DNA of 62,000 nt from Gnetum montanum (taxonomy: Eukaryota > Streptophyta > Gnetopsida > Gnetales > Gnetaceae), in assembly GCA_015680685.1 (NCBI GenBank), contig MNCI01017913.1:2280544-2342543 (forward strand), read 5' to 3'. This document shows, one piece after another, positions 9,928 to 20,869 of the stretch; the first letter of the stretch is position 1; each line of letters opens with the position of its first letter. The notes below the pieces were generated by a model, which saw only the letters and a program-made list of their open reading frames with translations, searched no databases and was not told where the DNA came from. A program made the translations under genes and the position numbers.

Positions 9928-11520
9928 CATCCCAAATTTGTCTTATACTTAGCAAATGAAGAAGATGTCCTCACCCTTGAGGCAAGGGCCCCTACTATAG
10001 AAGAAGAGGAGGAGGCTCCTACCACCGAAGAAGGGGCTCGAGCTGCAAAAGAAGAGGCCCCTACCATAGAGAAACCTTTAATGGGTTGTGCCCCAGAACT
10101 CACAGGGCAGATGATGGTTGAATATGTTGCTGCACTTTTAAGGTAGATTGAAGAAGAGGGGCTACAGTTTGGGACTAGTGAGTTTGGTGATTTATTTGAT
10201 AGTGTTTCAATGGATGATCCTTGGGCTCTCACCTCTAAGGGTTTGATGGGTAGGAGCTTTACACTGTTGTTTATGTTGCTTCCCACTTTTCTATCCCTCT
10301 TTTTCATACTGCTAAGATGTTTTTACTATATATTAGACACTGCTACTAAGGGTCTTAAATCTTCTTCTTCCTTTCGCCTAGAGCCATGGACAGAAACGTA
10401 AGATAAGTTTACCTTTATGGAGGGGATAGTTGATGACATGATTGATTACTTAAGGTAGATTGACCCCAAGATCGGTGTGTATGAATTACAGTATTTTCTC
10501 TCTAAATTATCATATTTTTTCTATCATCTAATGATTAATGCTTCCTTATGTATGATTACTAGGTTCTCAACTCAAGTGGGATCCACAATAGACAATTGAA
10601 GTTAATGTTGTGCCTAAAGTCCCTTTTGAGGTAACTAAGGTACCTTGTGATATATATGAAGAGGCAAGTAAATGTGCACTATACTTGGCATGATCCTCAT
10701 GGGAGTGTAGGTGCATTAACAAAGATCTCTGGAAATGGGTCCAGAAACTCGAAAAGGAGAAAGCTAGCCAAGCAGTTGAATTGGAATATCTATGATCAAG
10801 GAATGACTTCTTAATGGCTAGTGAGACTTCATATGGTAGTTGACATATGGCAATGATTGATTATGCTAGATATTGGTTGACCGTATGAGGCAAGCACAAG
10901 GCTACCTAGGAAGTGATCAAACAATGCTTGCAAATGGATGTATTGGCCCAGAAAAATCAAGACTAGAATGATTATAGTGTCAAAGTATACGAGTGGGGGA
11001 AAGCATAGAAAAATCATATACACATGTATAAGATGGAACATGTTGCCTGTCACTAGAAGTATAAAGATGTATCTATAGAATGTCACACTCATGAACTATT
11101 TCATGATGTAATTGGTGCTACTTAGGCCTATGAAAAATTTTCAAAGTAGGTAGTGGTGTGTGAATCTCCTGAAAGAGAGGTAACCTTACCTTCTGGGGAG
11201 ACCACTACTACCACCTTTTCCTTGGGGCCACCCGCATGGATGGCTGTGGAGAAGGGAAAGATTGAGATGAGCATTGATCTGGGGGAAGAAGATTGGGCCA
11301 CCCTAACCAAGGAAGAGATTCTTCACTACTTAGCTACTAGTCTTGAAAAAATACCCCCAAAGATGGATCCAGGCCCTTCTCAGGTTAGCTAGGCTTTACT
11401 ATATTACAGTCTATTTTGTAAGAGCCTTATGGTATTTTGATTGATTATTTTGTTTTTATTTTATACAAGACCCAACTGAAGATGAAGGACCTAGTGGAGC
11501 AAGAGGTAAAGATACCAACG
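9928..11520 (+). pseudogene. Possible further exons of the same plus-strand gene
   Basis: After a probable intron (9849-9927) the plus strand codes an acidic, repetitive segment (EARAPTIEEEEEAPTTEEGA) followed by a mixed helix-like stretch to about 10250, where GGGTAGGAG may be a donor. Later open pieces lie near 10580-10800, 10800-11120 and 11120-11390. The last reads KGKIEMSIDLGEEDWATLTK and may splice at GGTTAGC to about 11465. The exact frame join from exon 4 does not work without a one-base shift, so this part of the model is tentative. No domain is recognised. Confidence 0.35.
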
Positions 11521-11689
11521 AATACTTGTAGCCTGTTGACAAAACATTTCTTTCTTTTTTTGACTTGTATCCTCTTGTTGTGAGGCAATTTTCTCATTCT
11601 TGAATATGGACTAGAATTTGGATTACATATTTGCAATTTAATGACTTTTGAGATGCTTATCTTATTTTCTTTGGTTGATATTATATATA

Positions 11690-11960
11690 TGTATTTAGGC
11701 CTCTTGTGGACCCCATGTTTTAGTTTTAGGCCGTTGCCATATGCTAGTTTAGGTCCATTTCAGGCCANCTTTTAGGCCATTTTTAGCCATATGCTAGTTT
11801 AGGGCCATTTCAGGCCATCACTGATTTAGGGCCATTTTAGGACATCACTAGTTTAGGGAAATTTTGGGTCAATTTAATATAATTTCAAAAAGTGAGCTAC
11901 TGGTTTTAGGCCTTAGCAGGTCATGGTAATAGTTTAAGGTCATTTCGGGTCATCGGTAAG
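11690..11960. repeat. AGTTTAAGGTC-like array, copy 3
   Basis: Degenerate units contain ATGCTAGTTTAGGTCCATTT, GCTAGTTTAGGGCCATTTCA and ATAGTTTAAGGTCATTTCGG, spaced about 25-60 bp. The family resembles the arrays at 2640 and 6425 but with more GGCCATTT. One ambiguous base (n) lies at 11767. It forms the far edge of the antisense gene block, next to the protease of element C. Confidence 0.55.
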
Positions 11961-12139
11961 GTAACTAATGCCAGTGGTGAACATAATGCAAACGATGAAC
12001 TTAATGCAAAATAGAGACTATACAGACAAAAGTATTAAAGCAAAAAAAATTCATAGAAGTAAAGTAGAGGTAGACTCTAATCATGCAATTTTTTTCTAAC
12101 CTCATGTGAGCTAGGCAAGGCATATGGCTAGGAAGCCTT

Positions 12140-12960
12140 ACGGTGATATTCCTATATGCTATCATCTAGCATTTGGAAGGGTAGTTCAGCCCACGTGGCT
12201 TCTTCATCTAAATTGGCAGTTTTGACTAACTCATTTATCTAATGTGGGATTTTAGCGTGGATAGATGATAGGTTTTTAGATATTTCTATCTCTGATCCTT
12301 TCTCTATGTCTATATTGTTTATGTCCCATGAGGCTACTTCATCACCAAAGATCACCACCTCTCCACTAGCATAGGGTAAGTGGATCTCTTGATGTATCGG
12401 TGAGGAGACAGCCGTTAATTGGGCTAACCATGATCTTCCCAAGATTAAGTTAAACCTGCGCATCTCTTCTAACACTATAAATTCTACGCTAGTGGGAAAC
12501 TAGTCCCCTACCACAAAGTTGATAGTAACAGTCCCCTTAACCACAACGCATGCTGCATTGAATGACTTCAAATAGGAAGTTGTTGTGGGCTTAATTTGAT
12601 CTACCAGACCTAACTTTTTAATGATGGGTAATGGAATCACATTAGTTGTAGCCCTATCATCGATGTGCACCTTGTGGATCTTGTAGTGACCTACATGGAT
12701 TGTGATAAACATGGGGGAATTTGTTACCTCGTTCTTTTCAAGGTCAACTTTAATGGCCTTGTTGTGAAAAATCAAATGAGTTGGCCATGGTTCCTCAACC
12801 ATGGGTGGAAGCATAATAGCATGGATGGCCTTCTCCTCAACTAGCATGTTTTCACTAACCATGATAGATGCTAACATATGAACCAAAGCCTCACGGTGTG
12901 CCATGGAAGTCATTATTAAATCATACAGGCTTAGGGTTGTGTTCTTTTGTTTCAAAGCTT
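12140..12960 (-). pseudogene. Aspartic protease of element C
   Basis: The minus strand has an open stretch of 151 codons (12955-12500) followed after one stop by 78 codons (12475-12239). The retropepsin active-site region reads VHIDDRATTNVIPL, matching the Asp-Gly-Ala/Ser core with Gly changed to Arg. The trailing half contains FNLILGRSWL, the conserved second strand (LGRxWL) of plant gypsy proteases. The enzyme would cut the Gag-Pol precursor. It ends near 12140, where the antisense block begins; RT does not follow until 6320, a gap of about 5.8 kb that is not normal for the family. Confidence 0.75.
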
Positions 12961-15918
12961 GCCTAACTTGTGAAAGGGTGTCTAAGAAATATTGTCCACT
13001 ATTTGGTTATTTGCTAGTTTTTTCTTCTTCCAAGCATCCTAAAAGGCAGATTTCCTAAGGAGAGTGGCTTTGGACTAAATAGTAATTTTTTCTTTTCAAT
13101 GGGGGGAGGGGGGGCAATGGTTGCATGTGTGTGTTGCTACCAATCACCTTCGATGATGATGTCATGGGAACTGCCAACAAGGGGGTGGGTTTAGGTGGGC
13201 CCAATGTAGTATGTTCTCTAGCCAACTTATCTACTATGTGTTCCTCACATTTTCTTGGATGAGAAGACTGAGATGTAGTTCCCACCACTAAATGTTTGGT
13301 AGTGGGAGCATTCGCATGCTTTGGCACCTTGATAACAAAAGGTGCCTAAGTTGTTGTATTGGCATGTGGTGTAGTCTTAAGTACGAATGGGGCAACAAAT
13401 TTCTATGGAGAGACCTTAATGATAAAAGGGGTTAGTGGCCTGGTTGGTATTGAAGCTTTAATACCATGGTGGGGGGGGGGGTACACGAACCACAAATGGC
13501 TCATGTCATGATTCAGCGTCATCCTCAATGTTGATGGCATTAATGGTATAACCTACACTGTTAGCATTCAATGGATCTTTATAGACATTCATCGATTGAT
13601 TTTCAGGCCAGACATGACTGCTCTCATCAAGGACCAACTTACCTTGATCGATCATTCACTGAATGTCATCTTTCAGTGCCAAGAAATAATCTGTGTCATG
13701 TTCACACAATTGATGATAATTGCAAAAATGCTCTAGCCTAAAGTTCTTGGGTACTGGTGGTTCATTAGGCATAGACAAGGAGGGGTCTCAAAGGACTTCA
13801 CAGTACCTCTTGTGACATTTAAGGGCCTCCTCTGACATTCATTTATGTTGGATACACCCAGCCCCCAGCAATTGGTTCAAAAGCTTTAATGGCTTAATTA
13901 GTAACGAGGTATACTTCGAGCAATCTTTCCACTCAAAGTTTGACCTTCACAAAGTTTGCAATATGGATGTTAATGTTGGGGGGTTGACTAGTGTTGCTAC
14001 AGTTGGGTATTGTATTAGTCAGTGCTATAATTTTAGATGTTTTAGTGGTCTATTTACCATTGTTGGGCATGGCTTTATTAGCGACTGTGGCCACCATGTT
14101 TGTCGCACCCTTCCCCTTTTCCTTGTCCTTTTTTGTATGTGTGTTTTTATAAGCTATATAAGCTAGATCCTTACTAGCTTTTGCTGCATCTTGAATGCTT
14201 CTAGTTCAAGAAAAATCTTGGCTAAGGGAACACGGGGCCAAGTAATATAGTTTGGATTTGATAAAATTGTTTACTGCATCCTTGAAAATGGCCAGTAGAT
14301 GGGCCTCAGCAATTGGTTCATGAATCTCATTTAAAATGGCACTCCAACATTGTATGAACTTTTGTACAGGTTCTAATGGTTCCTATTTAACATTCATAAG
14401 TTTTTCTAAAGTGACTTCTGGCTTCAAGTTATACTTAAAATGAGTCACAAATAGACTTAACAATTCTTTTAATGTCAAAATGAAAGTGCAAGGAAGCATG
14501 TGGTACCAGTCCAAAGCCTTGCCTATTAAGGACATAGTGAAAACATGGATGATGGCATGAGGCCACAATTGTAGAAATAAGGATTTAAACCTAAAAGTAA
14601 CTAGGTGGATGTTTAGGTCACCATTTCCATTATATTTTGTGAACTGGGGAAGTTGTACCCCAAGAGGCAGTGAAAGAGAAGGAACAACTGGGCTAATTGG
14701 GTCATCTTGGTAAAAGTCCATAACCTGGACTATTTCAAAACAAGTTGCCTTAAGCCACTTAACTTCATCAGTAAGGATTTGAAGAAGCTGAAAGGCTTGG
14801 TCTAGGCCTGAGGGTGTTACAAGAGGTTGCATCAGTTGGACTGCTTGGGGAGCTGTCGAAGCAAGCATCATTGGAGCTGTTGTTGATGTAGCAGCCAATC
14901 CCATTGGAGGTGCTATTGGAATATTTTTCATTGGTGGCACTATTTGAGAGACCTCCAACACAATGGGTGGTGCTACTGAGGTAGCTAACATTGGTTGTGC
15001 CATAGGGATGGTTACCTGCCTAGTTGCTAGAGCGACCCACAGCCCTACAATTGGTTAAACCACGTGCAATGCTTGATACATGTGGGGCTACAAATATTGT
15101 GGCATCTGGGATGCTTGAACCATAGGAAAAGACATCGCTAGCCACCACGCAGTTGACGTGGGGCCTATTGAGGATGAAATGGGTACAGAAGAGGTAATGG
15201 AAGCAAGACTTGTATATGGTTGTGACGTGGGCATGCTATGAACAAAGGGTATAGTAGGCATTATAGATGTTGGCTGCAAGACCTAAACAAATTGGGAAGG
15301 AATGATAAAGGAAAATGAGGTTGAAGGCTCAACACACTATTGTGCTGACATCATTTGATGACTACTCATCAGCGAGGAGGGTCTAGGCTATGACAATGTT
15401 GTGGCAATCATAGAAGAAGTAGAAGATTGTAACTGGTGTGAATGAAAGATAGAAGTAGATGAGGTAGCTATGGTATAGATTGGACCACCACTTTTAGAGT
15501 GGGATTCTAACTCCTCTTGCCCATCGTGAAGAGGTTCATCATAGTGAGATGTTGTGTCCCATTCTCTTGATTTACCTAATTGCATAAGTTGGGCTAAAAG
15601 CCATTGGAATGTTTTGTTAAGTGGGATAATGGTATCAGAAGTAGGAAGGAAATCCCTTCTGTTTTAGTGAATGATTTCAAAGTTACATTTTTCCTCAAGT
15701 TCGTGATGATCTAATGGTAGGTTTTCTTGGATCTTTACGCATAAAAATTTATACCACTCTTTGTCTCAAGGCAGACATTTGGGCGACTATTGTTGCAGCC
15801 TAAGAGACTATTTTGGTCTCCACGTTGGGCTAGGTAGTCGCTCAGCATTCCCCATGTGTTGAATAGAGTAGGACACCTCTAAATTCAGGGTGGGAATTGA
15901 AGTGCTAGCAGGATCCAT
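12960..15918 (-). pseudogene. gag of Tat-like element C
   Basis: The frame starts at an ATG at 15918 (MDPASTSIPTLNLEVSYS), the usual context for Tat gag. It contains Pro/Ala/Thr-rich repeats (15003-14800, and 15279-15088), then the capsid-like core with KALDWYHMLPCTFI...LFVTHFK near 14490-14430, and a basic Cys/His-poor C-terminal half. The longest open piece is 206 codons (15003-14383). TAG and TAA stops split it into several pieces. Gag would form the particle shell. The start lies 440 bases downstream of a good primer-binding site. Confidence 0.75.
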
Positions 15919-16085
15919 CTTCCTTATATAAACCAGGTGTCAGAGGGAAAGATACTGGTAAGAAATGGTTTAAAAGAATACATTTTTATGTTAACCGGTT
16001 GAATATGAAAGTCATAAGGAAGATACACCGCCAATGGGTATGTCTAAAAATGCTAAAAGATGAGTTATTATCACCATTACACTTT

Positions 16086-16135
16086 CTACGCTAAGGAAGA
16101 CCCTACTACGCTAAGGAAGACCCTACTACGCTAAT
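16086..16135. repeat. 20-bp direct repeat CTACGCTAAGGAAGACCCTA
   Basis: CTACGCTAAGGAAGACCCTA occurs twice without change at 16086 and 16106, with a third partial copy at 16126. It lies in the leader between primer-binding site and gag and contains the CTACGCTA heptamer found throughout element C. Confidence 0.8.
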
Positions 16136-16356
16136 AGGGTCGCTATGCTACATAGGACACAAAAACCATAACGCAGTAGATAGTTTTTAGGCTTTTTTCC
16201 TATAGGGTTCTAGAGGAATCGGTTGTTAGGGCCAATCTAGACCAACCATTCATAGACAATCACATGGGTGTCACATCTACACTAGAGGGTTATGAGTGAT
16301 GGGGTACAAAAAGCATGCAAGACTACCTATGGTACACAGAAGAAACTTAGAGGTTC

Positions 16357-16376
16357 AGGCCCTCCTTCTAGTGCCA
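16357..16376 (-). other. Primer-binding site of element C
   Basis: The minus strand reads TGGCACTAGAAGGAGGGCC, a mutated form of the TGGCGCTAGAAGGAGGG-type primer-binding site common in plant Tat elements. It starts with TGG as required to pair with the CCA end of a tRNA. A nearly identical site with GGAAGG occurs in element D at 19691-19710. It places the 5' LTR end at about 16380. Confidence 0.6.
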
Positions 16377-16379
16377 AAA

Positions 16380-18551
16380 TCTATAGCATCCAAAAACATC
16401 AATGGCTGGAACACTGAGAGGTTATTAGACACACAACCTAACCCTGACTCTATAGGAGGGTCATACTAGAGAATATGGAAATAGGGTTCCCTAAATGATT
16501 TTTTTAATTAAATAGGAAATTATGTGGTGTCCAATAATCGTTTGCGAACAGTAATTTTAGAATGTAACACGTAGAGGTTGGAATGGAAGAGAATGTAGCA
16601 CCCACAACGATAGAAGCGTATCAATGTGTATAACTAGGACAATGAACATTAACAAATATACAATGATGCAACATATATGCTGTAATAAAGTAAACTAAAA
16701 TTTTGAGTAAAGAAATGCACTGCCCCAAAATCGGAGAATTTGACTTTTGATTGAATGATGAATGTGTACAACTAATGTTCAACATTGGACAAATATAGCT
16801 AGAAAATAGAACGATATGATCACAACTCCTAGAATGCTGAAGATGTGGTGCTAACAAGCATGAATAAGCTAATGCTTGTTGGGCTACAAAATACTATGCT
16901 ATGGGTGGCTATCGTGCTTGAGTGTGGGAGTTGCTGAGAGATTTGTGAGGCTCTATTGCTAGGAATTGTCGCTCATCAACCTTCTACTTACCAATTTTCT
17001 ATCAAATCCTACTACCAAAATCCAACCCTTAGAATGTTGTTTGCTAGGCATTTTATAGAGCCAAGAGTGGGAGGAAGATGTGGATTGGATGCCACATGTC
17101 CTAGGCCCTACATAGCACAAACGTGGATGTGCCACACTGGTGTGCTATGCTCAAAGTGTGGTGTTACGCTAATGTGTTACACTGAATGGGATAGGAATAG
17201 GAATGGAAAGTCTGCTAAGCTATGACCATATTGTCCATGCCACATATATCAGAATCTAGAGAATTTCCCTATTTTGACAAAAAATGCATACAAAAAGTGC
17301 AAAGTGGAGCTTGTGCTCTAGGACTATGTCTTCCCTTCTCTTCCAGATAAGGTCAAGTGTAGGGACAACTTTTGGGGATTGATAAGGGATGTAAGAAACA
17401 AAGCAAACTACTAATTTTTGGCACTCAAGGAGATGCTGTAGGAGATGTTGGAGAAGACATTCTAGTTGATGATGAATTCTGGAAGCTCTGAAGATGTCCT
17501 GAGGCTTCTTCACAAGTGTTACGCTATTTACGCTATGTAGCATAGTGGCATAGCATGAACACTAGCCTGCTATGCTACACAGTGCAGCACAGCATAGCAT
17601 CATTTTGACAATAATTGTTGTCAAAACTGAGAGCACCACTCTGAGACCTAGCAAAGCAAGTGACTTCAATAATTGGTGACCATGCTTTCCACATCAAAAG
17701 AGCTTGAGATCTCCTAGTTTCATTTTTAGGATACTTTTTAGCTTTGATATCTCTGCTATGCTATGCTACGCTATGTAGCATAGCACCCGATTTTTCATGA
17801 ATTTTTACTAAACCTGCAATGCTCTGCCATGGGACCTTGGCCATGTTCTGGGGACAAAGTGGAATAGGCCTGGAGTTTGAAGAATGGTCAAATGCATTTT
17901 TCATGTCAAAAAAACTTAAAGGAGACTTTTGTTGTTGTTGGCACCTTGCTATGCTATGCTACACTGTGTAGTGTAGCACAACGTAGCACGCAAAGTAAGG
18001 TGAATTTTATGAAAATTGCTAGATTTTCTTCATGCCATGTTGATCATACTCCAAGGATGAAGTAGGGCTGACATCCTTGAAGATTGAATCATTGCCAACT
18101 ATAGCTTCTACATCTGATCCAACACTTGGAAAAATTTCAATGCCTCCTAGCTTGCTATGTTGTGCAACATAGCATAGCATAGTAGGTCCCACATATAGAA
18201 AACCTACCAAACTATTTCATCCATCCTAAACACTTTTGATAGCTCCTAGCTCGGCACTTGGGTAGACCGACAACCAGGACATGCATCAAGTTGGACAAGC
18301 TCGAGAGTGTAGCAAGGTTGACAGCCTAGGAGATAGAAAATTTGCTGAACAGTGTCGTCCACCCTCAATGCCCCATTTCTACAAACTAGCTTTGTAACTT
18401 GGTGCTTAGCTGACTGTGCTGAAGAGTGTAGAATACACGCCCAAACACAACTTTTTAGGCATTAGGACTTCCAGGGTGTTAAGTTATTTGCATGGCCTAG
18501 TGTGACACCACACTTGGAGAATCATGAGAGCCAAAAATTGATGGTGTTTCA
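16380..18551 (-). repeat. 5' LTR of element C (about 2.2 kb)
   Basis: The LTR is inferred from the primer-binding site just downstream and the TGAAACACC start on the minus strand at 18551. The first 869 bases (18551-17683) are repeated at 1199-326. The rest (17682-16380) has no partner in the window, because the other LTR is cut. It carries palindromic CTACGCTATGTAGCATAGC clusters near 17525-17600, 17755-17790, 17950-17990 and 18160-18180. An alternative is that the LTR is only the 869-bp repeat; then the sequence after it (TGGTCACCAATT) would have to be the primer site, which matches no site I know. Confidence 0.5.
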
Positions 18552-19172
18552 ACTCCCTGTATTTCTATTATGTTGGGATCAAATTTAATTGCATAGGAAA
18601 AGAATGGATCAATGGTAGATAAGTAAAAGTTGAGGATACCATCAAGTTGCAGATGCATCTCATTTGGCATATAGGCAAGTTGATGGAGAAATCTTAAGTT
18701 GTAGTCACAAAAATTTCTCCAGGTATTTTCCTCAAGCTGTGAAATTTCTTGATGTTATGGGTGAGCTAGTGAACTTTTTAAACTAAATTAGGAACTTATT
18801 TTTAAAATCTTACCACAAGTTAATGGAGGCATTAGGGAGCATCAAAAACCATTGGGTCGCTTTGCTCCTAAAAGTGATCACAAATACCCTACATGCTACA
18901 TGGTTTTGAATAATGTTGTGGATGCTTAGCAAGGTTTCAAAGCATTGTATATGTTGGTGGGCATCACTATTAGAGGTTGTGGGATTATAGAACAAATTTA
19001 CATTTTGGGGTGATTTAGGGTTGTCATGATAATTGGTGAAGTTGAAGGGATTACTCACCAAGGAACCAGGGTGTTGATTGGCTGCCATCCTAGTCCGAGT
19101 TCTCCTAGGAATAGATCTTGGGAAACTTGATGCTCGTTGTTTCCCTATGTAAAGTAATGAGTAGCTAGTCAA
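18552..19172 (-). pseudogene. gag fragment of gypsy element D
   Basis: The minus strand has 120 open codons (19172-18810) beginning MTSYSLLYIGK. The capsid core motif is HIQCFETLLSIHNIIQNHV...FRSKATQWFLMLPNASI, the equivalent of the Athila/Tat sequence around WF-LPPNSI. The frame can be followed with stops and a shift to about 18556 (NEMHLQLDGILNFYLST). It ends abruptly where element C begins. Together with the primer-binding site at 19691 this shows a third minus-strand element, older than C and A, which both interrupt it. Confidence 0.7.
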
Positions 19173-19690
19173 TTAGGGGGAGATGTAAGTTCTCTCATAA
19201 AATGAAAAATTATAGAATATAAATGTTAAAGTAAATCTATAAACTTAAGTAAAAGGAAAAGAAATATTGCAATAAAAAAAATTTGACAAAGAAGAAAAAT
19301 ACTAAAATATGCTATTTAAAAAAATTTAAAAAAAATAAATGCTAAAATTAGAAAGGAAAATAGTAAAATGAAAAATTTTAGAAAAATCAATTTAAAATTG
19401 AATAATTAAATGAACCACGTTACCCAAGTCTAGATTCAGGTAAGGACCGACAAAAAAATAGGATTGGGAAAATGGGGGTTTAGAAATTTAAAAACAGGAT
19501 TCTGGTAATGATAATTTTTAGAAAATAAAAAACATAAATTTTTCTAAAAACGGAAAAAAATAAAAGGATTTGAAGATAGAGGTTTTAAGCAAAAAAAATT
19601 TAACAAATTCTAAAATAGGATCAAGAAATGAAACAAGCGCAGGAAAAATGACAAGAAAACTGAAATGGGAAAACAAAACATTGCAAAAAT
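19173..19690 (-). other. Leader of element D, A/T-rich
   Basis: This is non-coding, strongly A-rich plus strand sequence with runs of A and AAAAATT between gag and the primer-binding site of element D. Apart from a 75-codon Phe-rich shadow frame (19745-19518) nothing is recognised. Confidence 0.4.
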
Positions 19691-19710
19691 GAGCCTTCCT
19701 TTTAGTGCCA
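19691..19710 (-). other. Primer-binding site of element D
   Basis: The minus strand reads TGGCACTAAAAGGAAGGCTC, related to the site of element C and to TGGCGCTAGAAGGA-type sites of Tat elements. The sequence upstream on the minus strand (GCATCAACACC) would be the LTR end. Confidence 0.5.
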
Positions 19711-19712
19711 AA

Positions 19713-19870
19713 AAGGTGTTGATGCATAAAATTTGGACATACCAACTAGGGGGAAAACTCATTTGAGAAGGCTATTGCTTAGGGTGCCTCCCATATGGTT
19801 ATGGAAACCTAGGAATAGTCTTAGCTAGAGAGGGCTATGTGATGTTTCAAAAATAAAATAAATTAAATAG
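19713..19870 (-). repeat. 5' LTR fragment of element D, cut by element A
   Basis: This is the presumed end of D's 5' LTR, adjoining the primer-binding site. It is interrupted at 19870 by element A, whose target duplication AATAG is at 19866-19870 and 29814-29818. The remainder of the D LTR should therefore start at 29819. No second D LTR is in the window, so its length is unknown. Confidence 0.4.
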
Positions 19871-20710
19871 TGATGAGTGGCAAGGTACCCCTATGCTCAA
19901 CCATACGAATACGAGTGTTTAATGCATGATGTGGTTGAATTTCAAGGACTAAGTGCTTATGTGCCCTTGTGGAACAAGGATGGGTTGATTGATCATTGTC
20001 TTCCTAAGCTTACTTGTATGTCACGATTGTATGGTTAAGTAAGCTTGAGGCAAATGATTTTTATACCTTTTATGTTTTTTATGCCCTATACTAATAGGGA
20101 AGAAGAGAGATAACTAAGTGACTAATTTAACTACTCATTAACTAGGCTTTAATTAATCCTAACACCAGTATCCGTTCTCTCTTGCCGTACACATTCTAAA
20201 CTAGTGCAACACTACTGAGATTACCAAACACTAATTGTTACTAGGTTACCAAGTGTTACACGCATGCTTGAAGTGATCATACTAAGTGTATTTACTTAGG
20301 AGAGTTGTAGGGAGAGAGAGAGAGAGAGAACATTAATTAACTAAGAAAGAATTTAATAATAGTAATTAACATTAACTAATCTATTCTGGATGCTACAAGG
20401 TTTATCATAAAGTTTGTCTTTATTGTTATACACAAGGTGTTCTCAAGTACACAATGCTCAAATAAAGATCTGTTCACTTTATGACTTCTACTATGAGCAC
20501 ATAGAAATAATTCTAACTCTGGGAGAGAGAAAAGATAAGAGTTTGGCTAAGGGACTAACTATCTAATACAAAACCAAGTGTGCCTAGCTCTTATTTATAG
20601 GAAAGTAGGTAGGTCTCGATATCAAGTATTCGACATCAAATGGTAGGCTCTGATATTGTAGACCTAATATCGCAAATGTCATATCATGGTCCCAATATCG
20701 TGGTTCATCA
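19871..20710 (-). repeat. 3' LTR of element A
   Basis: An 840-bp direct copy of 28978-29813. On the plus strand it starts TGATGAGTGGCAAGG and ends TGGTTCATCA. It holds a short (GA)n run near 20313 and AT-rich TTAATTAA stretches. The short tandem GATATC/ATATCG words near its end (20615-20700) vary between copies. Confidence 0.92.
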
Positions 20711-20726
20711 TACCCCCACAATTGAA
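20711..20726 (-). other. Polypurine tract of element A
   Basis: The minus strand reads CAATTGTGGGGGTA directly before the LTR start TGATGAACC. Element B has the equivalent CATGGGGGTA at 56271-56280. This is the expected plus-strand primer. Confidence 0.7.
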
Positions 20727-20869
20727 TGAAAACTCATCCTCTAGTTCCTTACAAAATATTGGGAAGGTATGTGATTATTGACTAATTGAAAACTAATGGT
20801 GGAATGGGATAACAAACTCAATGTGCCCAGATAATAGATCAATAAGCATATTATAACATTAGTGTTCAT

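Larger units (their letters stand above)
6826..11520 (+). pseudogene. FCP1-like HAD phosphatase gene relic, multi-exon, antisense inside element C
   Basis: A plus-strand gene model with exons 6826-6977, 7896-8345, 8429-8703 and 8792-9848, then less certain exons to about 11520. Every intron of the first four exons has GT-AG borders and joins keep one frame. Exons 2 and 3 encode a haloacid-dehalogenase fold of the FCP1/NIF type: a degenerate motif I (IKLVGVLC where plant relatives have DLNGVLC), EFLEFLLHHFSVMVWSH (motif II region), YNTFF...NPPG (around motif IV) and ALALAQIDLQEFSSAENV, the family's helix after the core. In working relatives this enzyme removes phosphate from Ser/Thr, classically of the RNA polymerase II tail. 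Here the nucleophile Asp is Lys and in-frame stops lie at 8011, 8017 and 8029 and further on, so it is not functional. Retained introns mean it was not acquired by reverse transcription of its own mRNA. It may be a captured host gene or an old transposon-borne antisense gene. Confidence 0.6.

Noticed and set aside
9924-10307. 127-codon minus-strand Ser-rich frame
   Set aside because: It is the complement of an acidic Glu/Ala-rich plus-strand segment (GAAGAAGAGGAGG gives Ser/Leu when reversed); the plus strand has the exon context.
17660-17682. TGGTCACCAATT after the 869-bp repeat as primer-binding site of element C
   Set aside because: It starts with TGG but matches no site I know for this lineage. 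The site at 16357-16376 fits the Tat form and lies at the right distance from gag.
20313-20331. (GA)n runs in the LTRs of element A as regulatory GAGA sites
   Set aside because: Length differs between the two LTRs as expected of a microsatellite; no other support for regulation.
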